Notes under the pieces: generated by a model
Databases searched by the model: none
What the model saw: the letters and a program-made list of their open reading frames with translations, nothing else
Told to the model about the DNA's origin: nothing
Assembly: GCF_024137965.1 (NCBI RefSeq)
Contig: NZ_CP099975.1
Span: forward strand, 2,728,001 to 2,792,000
Reading direction: 5' to 3'
Source: Halomonas sp. Y3
Lineage (GTDB): Bacteria > Pseudomonadota > Gammaproteobacteria > Pseudomonadales > Halomonadaceae
Length of the DNA: 64,000 nucleotides
Made by a program: the position numbers and the translations under genes
Shown: piece after piece, positions 1 through 13,460 of the stretch
Numbering within the stretch: position 1 is the stretch's first letter
Layout: every line of letters begins with the position of its first letter

Positions 1-366
1 GCCGGAGAGCAGCAGGGCCGGGGTGTGGGTCACCCGCTGGTCGAGCACCTGGATGGTCGCCTGCTCGAGGTCCGGGTCATGGAGCATCACCTCCTCGCCG
101 TCGGAGATCACCTCCTGCAGGTAGGGGGCCTCCACCTCCCAGCGGAACTTGCCGGGACGCGAGAGCCACATCTGGCCGCGGGCCTCCTGAAGGCGCTCGC
201 CGCTGGCGTCGAGGATCTGCTGATCGAAGCGCGCCTCGTAGGTCTGAAGCGGCTCCAGCAGGCGGTTGAGGCGCTCTGCCCCGTCGCTGGCCAGCGCTGC
301 CAGCGGCATGGCGATGGGCGCTACAACAAGCAAGGCGATGGCGGCAAGGCTCTTCTTCACTGTCAT
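1..366 (-). CDS. lolA: Outer-membrane lipoprotein chaperone LolA (C-terminal part beyond the window)
   Basis: LolA is the periplasmic carrier that takes lipoproteins from the LolCDE release complex to LolB at the outer membrane. The visible part begins with a Sec signal peptide: a Lys-Lys start, a hydrophobic core rich in Ala/Leu/Val and an Ala-Leu-Ala cleavage site near residue 26. The mature start follows the family pattern, with an ARFDQQ-like stretch and then [12 protein letters not shown] and a TPALLLSG region near the edge. The gene runs off the left edge, so only about 122 codons are seen. It lies just downstream of ftsK on the same strand, the usual ftsK-lolA order in gammaproteobacteria. 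The start is the ATG at 366. Confidence 0.93.
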   Translation of the reverse strand, partial: MTVKKSLAAIALLVVAPIAMPLAALASDGAERLNRLLEPLQTYEARFDQQILDASGERLQEARGQMWLSRPGKFRWEVEAPYLQEVISDGEEVMLHDPDLEQATIQVLDQRVTHTPALLLSG

Positions 367-416
367 GTCTCTCTCTCCCTGGACGGTTCCCTGTGGAATC
401 CTGTCCTTCGGACTGC

Positions 417-453
417 GAAAGCGCCGGCGGGTTGCGGGCTCGCCGGCGCTTTC
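417..453 (-). terminator. Perfect 13-bp hairpin between ftsK and lolA
   Basis: GAAAGCGCCGGCG (417-429) pairs perfectly with CGCCGGCGCTTTC (441-453) around an 11-nt loop. It lies after the ftsK stop and before lolA. In the minus direction the only U residues are the three at the base of the stem, so it may be a weak terminator or an mRNA-processing hairpin that sets the lolA:ftsK ratio. The structure is seen directly; its role is inferred. Confidence 0.5.
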
Positions 454-515
454 ATGCTGGTTGCATGGTTGAATGCAGGCGTCTCCCCCTGGAGACGCCT
501 GGGCGGGCCTCCCCG

Positions 516-3749
<3,234 letters not shown>

Positions 3750-3903
3750 GTGCTCATCCCCCTTGCGCCACCGCTGGCGTCTTCCGGTTGATTGGCGCCA
3801 ATCATACCGAGCCCGGCTCCCCCATCACAGTAGGGGCGTTGCTCTCTTGAGCCGGGGCGCAGCGGGCGGCACACTGGGCCCACGATTCCAAGGACGCCCG
3901 CCG

Positions 3904-4647
3904 ATGCTGCCCTGGCTCCCCGAGCACCCGATTCGCTTTCCTCACGTGGCCGCGGCCCTGCGCGACCCGGATGGCCTGCTAGCCGCCGGCGGCGCCCTGA
4001 GCCCGGGCTGGCTGCTTGCCGCCTATCGCCGCGGCATCTTCCCCTGGTACAGCGACGATCAGCCGATCCTCTGGTGGAGCCCGGACCCGCGCATGGTGCT
4101 CTTCCCCGGGGCGCTCAAGGTGCGCCGCAGCCTCGCCAAGCGGCTGCGCCATGGCGGCTTCACGGTGACCGCCGACCGTGCCTTCGACGCCGTGATGAGC
4201 GCCTGCGCCGCACCCCGCCAGGGGCAGCCCGGCACCTGGATCACCGATGAGATGCGTGAAGCCTACGGACGCCTGCACGCCCTGGGCGCGGCCCACTCGG
4301 TGGAGGTGTGGCACGAAGACCGGCTGGCCGGCGGCCTCTACGGCGTGGCCCTGGGCCCGGTCTTCTTCGGCGAGTCGATGTTTACCCGAGTGCCCGACGC
4401 CTCCAAGGTGGCGCTGGTGCACCTGGCCCGGGCTATGGCGGCGGCAGGCGGCCGGCTGATCGACTGCCAGATGCATACGCCGCACCTGGCAAGCCTCGGC
4501 GCTCGGGATATCGCCCGCGCCGAGTTCATCGGCTATCTTGAGGAGTGGCTGGGCAAGCCGCCGCCGGTGGAGCCGGACGACGTATGCTTCACCCCTGCCT
4601 GCTGGTCCTTCACCGCCCTGGGCGAGCTTGGCGAAGGGCCCCAGTGA
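3904..4647 (+). CDS. aat: Leucyl/phenylalanyl-tRNA--protein transferase
   Basis: Aat adds Leu or Phe from aminoacyl-tRNA to proteins with N-terminal Arg or Lys, creating a primary destabilising residue for ClpS/ClpAP. The 247-residue product has the signature PDGLLAAGG near residue 24, then AYRRGIFPWY and WWSPDPRMVL, and later GGLYGVALGPVFFGESMFTR and DCQMHTPHLASLGA. The ATG at 3904 gives the expected N-terminus (MLPWLPEHP); upstream in-frame Mets would give an atypical extension. It is followed after 21 bp by bpt, likely co-transcribed. With clpA and clpS nearby, the N-degron pathway is almost complete here. Confidence 0.96.
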   Translation: MLPWLPEHPIRFPHVAAALRDPDGLLAAGGALSPGWLLAAYRRGIFPWYSDDQPILWWSPDPRMVLFPGALKVRRSLAKRLRHGGFTVTADRAFDAVMSACAAPRQGQPGTWITDEMREAYGRLHALGAAHSVEVWHEDRLAGGLYGVALGPVFFGESMFTRVPDASKVALVHLARAMAAAGGRLIDCQMHTPHLASLGARDIARAEFIGYLEEWLGKPPPVEPDDVCFTPACWSFTALGELGEGPQ

Positions 4648-4668
4648 CCGGAGCCGGAGAGACATGCC

Positions 4669-5406
4669 GTGAGCAGCAACGCCCCGCGCCAGCCCGTCAG
4701 GGACCTGCGCTTCTTTCTCACCGTCCCCCACGCCTGCAGCTACCTGCCGGGGCGCGAGGCCACGACGCTCTTCCTCGACCCCCAGGAGTCGCCCGGCCAG
4801 GGGGTCTATGACACCCTGGCGCTGCTCGGCTTCCGGCGCAGCGGCCGCCACCTCTACCGCCCCCACTGCGAGGGGTGCAGCGCCTGCATCTCGGTGCGCA
4901 TTCCGGTAGCGGACTTCACGCCAAGCAGGAGCCAGCGGCGCCTGGCGAAACGCAACGCCGACCTCAGCCTGCACCTGAGGCCGGCCATCTACGACCCCGA
5001 GCACTATGCGCTCTATGCCCACTATATCCGCACGCGCCACGCCGACGGCGACATGTATCCGCCGAGCCATGAGCAGTACCGCACCTTCCTGACCCTCGAC
5101 CAGGAGTATGCACGGCTGCTGGAGTTCCGCCTCGACGGCCGCCTGGTGGCCGTGACCGCCTTCGACCAGCTAGAGCACGGCCTCTCGGCGATATACACCT
5201 TCTTCGATCCGGCCCCGGCGCTCGAGCGACGCTCGCTCGGCACCTTCGCGGTCCTCACTCTGGTGGCCCAGGCACATCGCCGAGGCCTGCCCCACCTCTA
5301 TCTGGGCTACTGGATCCGCGAATGCCGCAAGATGGCCTACAAACAGGCCTTCCAGCCCCTGGAGATGCTCGACGGCCGCCACTGGCGGCGCCTGATCGCA
5401 CCCTGA
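4669..5406 (+). CDS. bpt: Aspartate/glutamate leucyltransferase (Bpt)
   Basis: Bpt is the bacterial relative of eukaryotic arginyltransferase. It transfers Leu from Leu-tRNA to N-terminal Asp or Glu, making these residues N-degrons. The 245-residue protein carries the N-terminal Cys cluster CEGCSAC near residue 67, RSQRRLAKRN, and the C-terminal GYWIRECRKMAYKQAFQPLE block typical of the family. The start is GTG at 4669, because the nearby ATG at 4664 is out of frame and stops at once. It lies 21 bp after aat and is followed by infA, the aat-bpt-infA order common in gammaproteobacteria. Confidence 0.95.
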   Translation: MSSNAPRQPVRDLRFFLTVPHACSYLPGREATTLFLDPQESPGQGVYDTLALLGFRRSGRHLYRPHCEGCSACISVRIPVADFTPSRSQRRLAKRNADLSLHLRPAIYDPEHYALYAHYIRTRHADGDMYPPSHEQYRTFLTLDQEYARLLEFRLDGRLVAVTAFDQLEHGLSAIYTFFDPAPALERRSLGTFAVLTLVAQAHRRGLPHLYLGYWIRECRKMAYKQAFQPLEMLDGRHWRRLIAP

Positions 5407-5523
5407 ACGACGCCGTTCGTCGCCTTTCTTTGCCTTGCCGCCCGGCATGCGGCACAATATCGCGCTATTCTTCAAGGGCGACCATACTGTCCCTGTCTCA
5501 TCCATCAGCGAGGAACCGCCTAT

Positions 5524-5742
5524 ATGGCACGTGAAGACCATATCGAAATGGAAGGCGTCATCGTCGATACCCTTCCCAACACCACCTTCCGCGTCGAACT
5601 GGAAAACGGCCACGTGGTGACCGCCCACATCTCCGGAAAGATGCGCAAGAACTACATCCGCATCCTCACCGGCGACAAGGTCAAGGTCGAACTGACCCCC
5701 TACGACCTGACCAAGGGTCGTATCGTCTACCGCTCCCGCTGA
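5524..5742 (+). CDS. infA: Translation initiation factor IF-1
   Basis: IF-1 binds the ribosomal A site during initiation. The 72-residue product is the usual size, a single S1-like OB fold with the near-invariant [21 protein letters not shown] region, [11 protein letters not shown] and the C-terminal [16 protein letters not shown] ribosome-binding site lies about 8 bp before the ATG. About 117 bp separate it from bpt, so it may have its own promoter. Confidence 0.98.
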   Translation: MAREDHIEMEGVIVDTLPNTTFRVELENGHVVTAHISGKMRKNYIRILTGDKVKVELTPYDLTKGRIVYRSR

Positions 5743-5798
5743 GCCGCGGTCGAGCCCGGCAAGCTCAGCCTTGCCATGACGCCATGAAATGACAACAA

Positions 5799-5820
5799 CG
5801 CCCCGTCCGTAGACAGGGCG
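5799..5820 (-). terminator. Likely clpA terminator
   Basis: CGCCCCGTC (5799-5807) and GACAGGGCG (5812-5820) form a 9-bp arm with one mismatch around a CGTA loop. On the minus strand it is followed by a U-rich stretch (GTTGTTGTCATTT), so it fits clpA, which ends at 5849. It may also stop infA transcripts from the other side. Confidence 0.6.
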
Positions 5821-5848
5821 CTGTGTCGTGCCTGGGTATCAGCCCGGT

Positions 5849-8125
5849 TCAGGGCGCATCGGCCAGCTCCGCCTCCGTGGAGAGGTGCAGCTCGCCCTCC
5901 TCCACGCTGACATGAACCACGCCGCCGTGCTCCGACAGCTCGCCGAAGAGGATCATCTCGGCCAGCGGCTTCTTGAGCTTCTCCTGAATCAGGCGCGCCA
6001 TGGGGCGGGCCCCCATATCCGGGTCGTAACCCTTCTCGGCGAGCCAGTCCCGCGCGGCCAGGTCCACATCCAGCTGCACCCGCTTCTCGTCCAGCTGCGC
6101 CTGCAGCTCCACCAGGAACTTGTCCACCACGCTGCGCACCACCGCGACGGGCAGGGCGTGGAACTGAATGATGCCATCCAGGCGGTTGCGGAACTCCGGC
6201 GAGAAGGTCTTGCGGATCACCTCCATGGCATCGGTGGAGTGGTCCTGGGTCTGGAAGCCGATGGAGCGACGCGTGGCCTGCTCGACCCCGGCGTTGGAGG
6301 TCATGATCAGGATCACGTGACGGAAGTCCGCCTCCCGGCCGTTGTTGTCGGTCAGGCGGCCGTGGTCCATCACCTGCAGCAGCAGGTTGAAGACCTCGGG
6401 GTGGGCCTTCTCGATCTCGTCGAGCAGCAGCACGCAGTGCGGATGCTTGGTGATCGCCTCGGTGAGCAGGCCGCCCTGGTCGTAGCCCACGTAGCCAGGC
6501 GGCGCGCCGATCAGCCGCGACACCGTGTGGCGCTCCATGTACTCGGACATGTCGAAGCGCACCAGCTCGATGCCCATGATCTTCGAGAGCTGGCGGGCCA
6601 CCTCGGTCTTGCCCACCCCGGTGGGGCCGGCAAACAGGAAGCTGCCCACCGGCTTGTCCGGCGACTTGAGGCCGGCCCGGGAGAGCTTGATCGCCGCGGA
6701 GAGGCTGTCGATCGCCTCGTCCTGGCCGAACACCAGCATCTTGAGGTCGCGATCGAGGTTCTCGAGCAGCTTGCGGTCGGAGCTGGAGACGCTCTTCGGC
6801 GGGATCCGCGCGATGGAGGCCACCACCGCCTCGACCTGGGCGGTATCGATGGTGTCGATTCGCACCTCGGGCGGCAGCAGCCGCTGGTGGGCACCGGCCT
6901 CGTCGATCACGTCGATGGCCTTGTCGGGCAGGTGGCGATCGCTGATGTAGCGGTCCGCCAGCCGTGCCGCGCTCTCGAGTGCCGCATCGGTGTACTTGAG
7001 CCGATGGTGCTCCTCGAAGCGCGAGCGCAGCCCCTTGAGGATGCGAATGGTGTCCTCCACCGAGGGAGCCGGCACATCCACCTTCTGGAAGCGACGGGCC
7101 AGAGCGCGGTCCTTCTCGAAGATGCCGCGATACTCCTGGAAGGTGGTGGAGCCGATGCAGCGCAGCTCGCCGGAGGAGAGCAGCGGCTTGAGCAGGTTGG
7201 AGGCATCCATCACCCCGCCCGAGGCGGCGCCGGCGCCGATCACGGTGTGGATCTCGTCGATGAAGAGGATGGCGTTGGGCTGCTTGCGCAGCTCCGCCAG
7301 GAGCCCCTTGAGGCGCTTCTCGAAGTCACCACGGTACTTGGTGCCGGCCAGCAGGGCGCCCATGTCCAGGGAGTAGACCACCGCATCGGCAATCACCTCG
7401 GGCACATCCTCCTCGACGATGCGCTTGGCCAGACCCTCGGCGATGGCGGTCTTGCCCACGCCGGCCTCGCCCACCAGCAGCGGGTTGTTCTTGCGACGCC
7501 GGGCCAGGATCTGCACCACCCGCTCGAGCTCGTGCTCGCGGCCGATCAGCGGATCGATCTTGCCGATGCGGGCCTGCTCGTTGAGGTTGGTGGCATAGCC
7601 GGTAAGTGGATTGGTGCCGTTCTCGCTGCCGGCTTCCTCACCCTCTTCGGCATCCGATGGGGACGCCGAGGGGTTCTGGCCGTGCCCGGCCACCTTGGAA
7701 ATGCCGTGGGCAATGTAGTTGACGGCGTCGACTCGCGCTACGTTCTGCTGTTTCAGGAAGTAGACCGCCTGGCTCTCCTGCTCGGAGAAGATCGCCACCA
7801 GCACGTTGGCGCCGGTCACCTCGCTCTTGCCGGAGGATTGCACGTGGAAGACCGCACGCTGCAGCACGCGCTGGAAGCCCAGGGTCGGCTGGGTCTCGCG
7901 GTCGGCCTGATCCTCGGGAATCAGCGGGGTGGTGGAATTGATGAAATCCTGCAGGTCGGAGCGCAGCTTGTCGAGGTTGGCCCCGCAGGCGCGCAACACA
8001 TCCGCCGCCGAGGCGTTATCAAGCAGAGCCAGCAGCAGGTGCTCCACGGTCATGAACTCGTGCCGCTTGGAGCGCGCCACGGTGAACGCCGTGTTCAGGG
8101 TCAGTTCAAGTTCTTTGCTCAGCAT
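5849..8125 (-). CDS. clpA: ATP-dependent Clp protease ATP-binding subunit ClpA
   Basis: ClpA is the AAA+ unfoldase that feeds substrates to ClpP and accepts N-degron cargo from ClpS. The 758-residue protein has an N-terminal repeat domain, then two AAA+ modules with Walker A motifs GEAGVGKT (near residue 215) and GPTGVGKT (near 497), and Walker B motifs ending LFIDEIH and LLLDEIE. The ClpP-docking loop reads SIGFQ, the IGF variant of the IGL/IGF tripeptide. It lies downstream of clpS on the same strand, the standard clpS-clpA order. Confidence 0.97.
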   Translation of the reverse strand: MLSKELELTLNTAFTVARSKRHEFMTVEHLLLALLDNASAADVLRACGANLDKLRSDLQDFINSTTPLIPEDQADRETQPTLGFQRVLQRAVFHVQSSGKSEVTGANVLVAIFSEQESQAVYFLKQQNVARVDAVNYIAHGISKVAGHGQNPSASPSDAEEGEEAGSENGTNPLTGYATNLNEQARIGKIDPLIGREHELERVVQILARRRKNNPLLVGEAGVGKTAIAEGLAKRIVEEDVPEVIADAVVYSLDMGALLAGTKYRGDFEKRLKGLLAELRKQPNAILFIDEIHTVIGAGAASGGVMDASNLLKPLLSSGELRCIGSTTFQEYRGIFEKDRALARRFQKVDVPAPSVEDTIRILKGLRSRFEEHHRLKYTDAALESAARLADRYISDRHLPDKAIDVIDEAGAHQRLLPPEVRIDTIDTAQVEAVVASIARIPPKSVSSSDRKLLENLDRDLKMLVFGQDEAIDSLSAAIKLSRAGLKSPDKPVGSFLFAGPTGVGKTEVARQLSKIMGIELVRFDMSEYMERHTVSRLIGAPPGYVGYDQGGLLTEAITKHPHCVLLLDEIEKAHPEVFNLLLQVMDHGRLTDNNGREADFRHVILIMTSNAGVEQATRRSIGFQTQDHSTDAMEVIRKTFSPEFRNRLDGIIQFHALPVAVVRSVVDKFLVELQAQLDEKRVQLDVDLAARDWLAEKGYDPDMGARPMARLIQEKLKKPLAEMILFGELSEHGGVVHVSVEEGELHLSTEAELADAP

Positions 8126-8268
8126 GGCAGTCCCCTTCTTGCCGCCCAGGGCTTTGCGTCGGATCTTTCGTCATCCGGCATCATCAACATCGGGCACAAA
8201 CGTCGCCGTTGCAAGCCTTGTTGCCAACGGCAGGCGGTGCTCGCCCGTCGCGACCATGTCCGGGGGAG

Positions 8269-8592
8269 TCAGTCCGCCGCCTCGATGTCCGAGAGCAGCG
8301 GATGCTGACACTCTCTAGCGTATTGATTGACCTGATGGCTTTTGGTTTCCGCAATATCGCGGGTAAAGATGCCGCAGGTCGCCTTGCCCTGCGTATGCAC
8401 CGTCAGCATTACCTGCACCGCGGTCTCGCTGTCCAGGTGGAAGAAGGTCTGGAGCACCTCCACCACGAACTCCATGGGGGTGAAGTCATCATTGTGCAAC
8501 ACCACCTTGTACATCGGCGGGCGCGCGAGCTCAGGCTCGACGCTCTGCACCGCCAGGTCCCCCTCCTCTTCGGTGCCGGGGGGGCGAGTCAT
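8269..8592 (-). CDS. clpS: ATP-dependent Clp protease adaptor ClpS
   Basis: ClpS binds primary N-degron residues and hands proteins to ClpA. The sequence has the hallmark [21 protein letters not shown], in which the Asn-Asp-Asp region lines the N-end pocket, followed by [20 protein letters not shown] and a terminal EHPLL-like segment (QHPLL). The ATG at 8592 gives 107 residues, matching the usual length. An in-frame ATG at 8619 would add nine residues and neither has a strong Shine-Dalgarno, so the start is uncertain. It is followed by clpA after about 140 bp. Confidence 0.95.
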   Translation of the reverse strand: MTRPPGTEEEGDLAVQSVEPELARPPMYKVVLHNDDFTPMEFVVEVLQTFFHLDSETAVQVMLTVHTQGKATCGIFTRDIAETKSHQVNQYARECQHPLLSDIEAAD

Positions 8593-8734
8593 GCCGCACC
8601 ACTCGTCTCGTTGCCACATAGCAGATTACTACTCGTTTGACGGGCCGGCCCATCAGGCGAATCCGTTCGATTGGACGCCAGCGGGCCGGCAGGGTTCATC
8701 ATGAATCTCAACGCCGGGCGACCATCAACGCAAA

Positions 8735-8762
8735 GGCCCCCGCCCGTCTCCGGGCAGGGGCC
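8735..8762 (-). terminator. Rho-independent terminator of icd
   Basis: GGCCCCCGCCCG (8735-8746) and CGGGCAGGGGCC (8751-8762) form a 12-bp stem with one mismatch around a TCTC loop. On the minus strand it is followed by TTTGCGTT. It lies about 50 bp after the icd stop codon. Confidence 0.75.
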
Positions 8763-8812
8763 GCGGCACTGGCGTGCCGGCAGGGTCTACTCAGCTCTCA
8801 GCCCTTGGCAGC

Positions 8813-11250
<2,438 letters not shown>

Positions 11251-11339
11251 GCCACCCCGCCTCGGCGCATGAGCAATAAGGCTGACACGCCGCTCCCTCC
11301 CCCTGCCATCCCGGGCCGCTTGCCGGTAAGCTTGCCGCC

Positions 11340-11987
11340 ATGAGCACACTCTATTTGCTGCACAAGCCCTACCGCATGCTATCCCAGTTCACCGACCGGG
11401 CAGGCGATGACGGCGAGCGTCGCGCCACCCTGGCCGACGTCATCGACGTGCCCGGCATCTACCCCGCCGGCCGCCTCGACCACGACTCCGAAGGGCTGCT
11501 GCTGCTCTGTGACGACGGCGAGCTGATCCACCGCATCAGCCACCCCCGCCACAAGCAGCCCAAGGTCTACCGGGTCCAGGTGGAGGGGGTCCCCGGCGAC
11601 GGCGCCCTGCAGGCGCTGCGCGAGGGGGTCGAACTCGGGGACGGCATGACGAAGCCGGCCCGGGTGCGGCGCCTCGCCGAGAGCGGCCTGCCCGAGCGCG
11701 ACCCACCCCTGGACCCGAAACGCCACCCGATCACCAGCTGGCTGGAGCTGACCATCAGCGAGGGGCGCAACCGCCAGGTCAGGCGCATGACCGCCCACGT
11801 CGGCCACCCCACCCTGCGCCTGGTGCGCGTGGCCATCGGCCCCTGGCGGCTCGACGGCCTGGCCCCGGGGGAGTGGCGCCGCGAGACCCTCCACGCCCCC
11901 CAGCGGCACGCCGCCCCTCAGCGGGCCAAGGGTCGCGGCAGGACCTCCGGGAAACGACCGACGACCCAGCGAGGAGGCAAGCCATGA
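11340..11987 (+). CDS. rluE: 23S rRNA pseudouridine synthase RluE
   Basis: RluE makes pseudouridine 2457 in 23S rRNA. The 215-residue protein shows the RsuA/RluB-E pattern without an S4 domain. It has the catalytic motif GRLDHDSEG near residue 45 (the first Asp is the nucleophile), then LLLLCDDGEL, KVYRVQVEG and the C-terminal EGRNRQVRRMTAHVGHPTLRLVR block. A basic Arg/Lys/Gln-rich tail follows. Its stop overlaps the nudJ start (ATGA), so the two are translationally coupled, as in other gammaproteobacteria. Confidence 0.94.
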   Translation: MSTLYLLHKPYRMLSQFTDRAGDDGERRATLADVIDVPGIYPAGRLDHDSEGLLLLCDDGELIHRISHPRHKQPKVYRVQVEGVPGDGALQALREGVELGDGMTKPARVRRLAESGLPERDPPLDPKRHPITSWLELTISEGRNRQVRRMTAHVGHPTLRLVRVAIGPWRLDGLAPGEWRRETLHAPQRHAAPQRAKGRGRTSGKRPTTQRGGKP

Positions 11988-12433
11988 GCCGCTGGCACCC
12001 CTATGCCACCGTGGCCAGCGTGATCGAGCGCGCCGGGGCCTTCCTGATGGTGGAGGAGGACCACGGCGGCCCCTGCACCCTCTTCAACCAGCCCGCCGGC
12101 CACCTGGAACCCGGCGAACGGATCGTGGATGGCGCCCGCCGCGAGGTGGCCGAGGAGACCGCCTGGCAGGTCGGCCTCACCGACTACCTGGGCATCTATG
12201 TGCTCGAGACCCCCGACGGCTTCACCTTCCACAGCCACGCCTTCTTCGGCATGGCGCTGGCCCACCGGGGTGGCGAGCTCGACCCGGCGATCCGCGCCGT
12301 GCACTGGCTGACCCTGGAGGAGATCGAGGCCCTGGAACGCGCCGGTCGCCTGAGAAGCCCCCTGGTGCTGCGCCGCGTCCGCGACGCCCTGGCGGGGCGC
12401 TTCTACCCCATGGACGTCATCCACGAGCGCTGA
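11984..12433 (+). CDS. nudJ: Nudix hydrolase NudJ-like
   Basis: A 149-residue Nudix phosphohydrolase. Escherichia coli NudJ acts on thiamin pyrophosphate precursors and nucleotides. The Nudix box is complete near residues 40-62: GHLEPGERIVDGARREVAEE, matching Gx5Ex7REUxEExGU. The start ATG at 11984 overlaps the end of rluE, with a GGAGG Shine-Dalgarno about 8 bp upstream. In many gammaproteobacteria nudJ is followed directly by mnmA; here about 5.9 kb of other genes intervene. Confidence 0.92.
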   Translation: MSRWHPYATVASVIERAGAFLMVEEDHGGPCTLFNQPAGHLEPGERIVDGARREVAEETAWQVGLTDYLGIYVLETPDGFTFHSHAFFGMALAHRGGELDPAIRAVHWLTLEEIEALERAGRLRSPLVLRRVRDALAGRFYPMDVIHER

Positions 12434-12510
12434 GGCATGGCACGGCAATACCCGTGCGGTCCACCTCCCGTTAGGTGGTCGATATCGGGATACCCGTAAC
12501 GAGCCGAACA

Positions 12511-13368
12511 TTACGCCGAGGAGTCGAACGGCTTCGTGCGCGCTTTTACCCAGTCGATCACCTGACTGATCATCCGGCTATCGCCGAGAATGCGGTTGTG
12601 ACCGCCTGAGTCCAGCCAGATGGCCTGGGCCGAGGAGGCACGCTGGTTGGCCCGGGCATCTGTCACCGGCACGATGGCATCATCCTCGGCGTGTACCAGC
12701 AGGGTCGGGGGCGCCAGGCTCGCCAGGGCCTTGTCGACCCGATAGCGATCTAGGGGCTCGCCCAGGCTCGTGTTGATACGCGCGACCATGACCTCTTGGG
12801 CTCGGCGGCTCAGGCCCTGCTGGCTGGCTTGAGCCATGGCGTAATCCTTGGCAGTACGCGGTGAGGCAATCAGTACGACGCTGCCTGGCAGCATGCCATG
12901 GTCCTCCATGGCCAGTACGGTCATGGCAGCTCCCACCGAATGGGCAATGACCGCCCGAGGCTGGCCCGTCAGCAACGCAGCCTCGGCAATGGCCTGGGCC
13001 AGCAAGGGTAGCGGCGCCTTGCGTCCCTCGGCCTCGCCGTGGGCCGGCAAATCGAGAGCAGCAACTGCATAGCCCGCCTCCAGCAGCGGCTGCACAAACC
13101 CGCCCATGGCGAAGTGATCCCGCTCCCAACCATGCACCAGCAATACCAGCGGTCCCGTGCCGGAAGTCCATACGGGAACGCGGTATCCTTGAACTTCGGT
13201 ATGCCGGCACTCGAACCCGGAAAAAGCGCTGGCCCAGTGTCGCCTGCTGCCGTTCGGGCACGGACACAGGAACGCCCGCGCCCCAATCTTGCCGAAGTAT
13301 GCCGGCATCAATGCAGATAGGGCGCCAACAACCCCCCGTTGCAGGCGTGTCGTCAAGACTCTGCTCAT
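12511..13368 (-). CDS. Alpha/beta-hydrolase
   Basis: A 285-residue alpha/beta-hydrolase fold protein of unknown substrate. The triad is visible: nucleophile Ser in AHSVGAAM near residue 145, Asp in HAEDDAIVPV near 228 and His in SGGHNRIL near 256. An oxyanion-type HGWERDHF lies near residue 75. The nucleophile elbow has Ala in place of the first Gly of GxSxG. The start ATG at 13368 has AAGGGG upstream. It lies 92 bp after the RND permease on the same strand, so it may be the last gene of the efflux operon; a role with the pump substrate is only inferred. Confidence 0.82.
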   Translation of the reverse strand: MSRVLTTRLQRGVVGALSALMPAYFGKIGARAFLCPCPNGSRRHWASAFSGFECRHTEVQGYRVPVWTSGTGPLVLLVHGWERDHFAMGGFVQPLLEAGYAVAALDLPAHGEAEGRKAPLPLLAQAIAEAALLTGQPRAVIAHSVGAAMTVLAMEDHGMLPGSVVLIASPRTAKDYAMAQASQQGLSRRAQEVMVARINTSLGEPLDRYRVDKALASLAPPTLLVHAEDDAIVPVTDARANQRASSAQAIWLDSGGHNRILGDSRMISQVIDWVKARTKPFDSSA

Positions 13369-13460
13369 TACTATGCCCCTTTGCTTGCTCTGCTTCGTGT
13401 CCTTTCCCCGGCAGCAGGCCCAAAACGAACCCTTCCTTCGACGTTGGGTGCCACCTACTT

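Noticed and set aside
12440..12478. Small hairpins between nudJ and the hydrolase (GCACGG/CCGTGC and CCACCT/AGGTGG)
   Set aside because: Stems of 6 bp without a T tract are common in GC-rich DNA; they may help termination between convergent genes but do not support a confident call.
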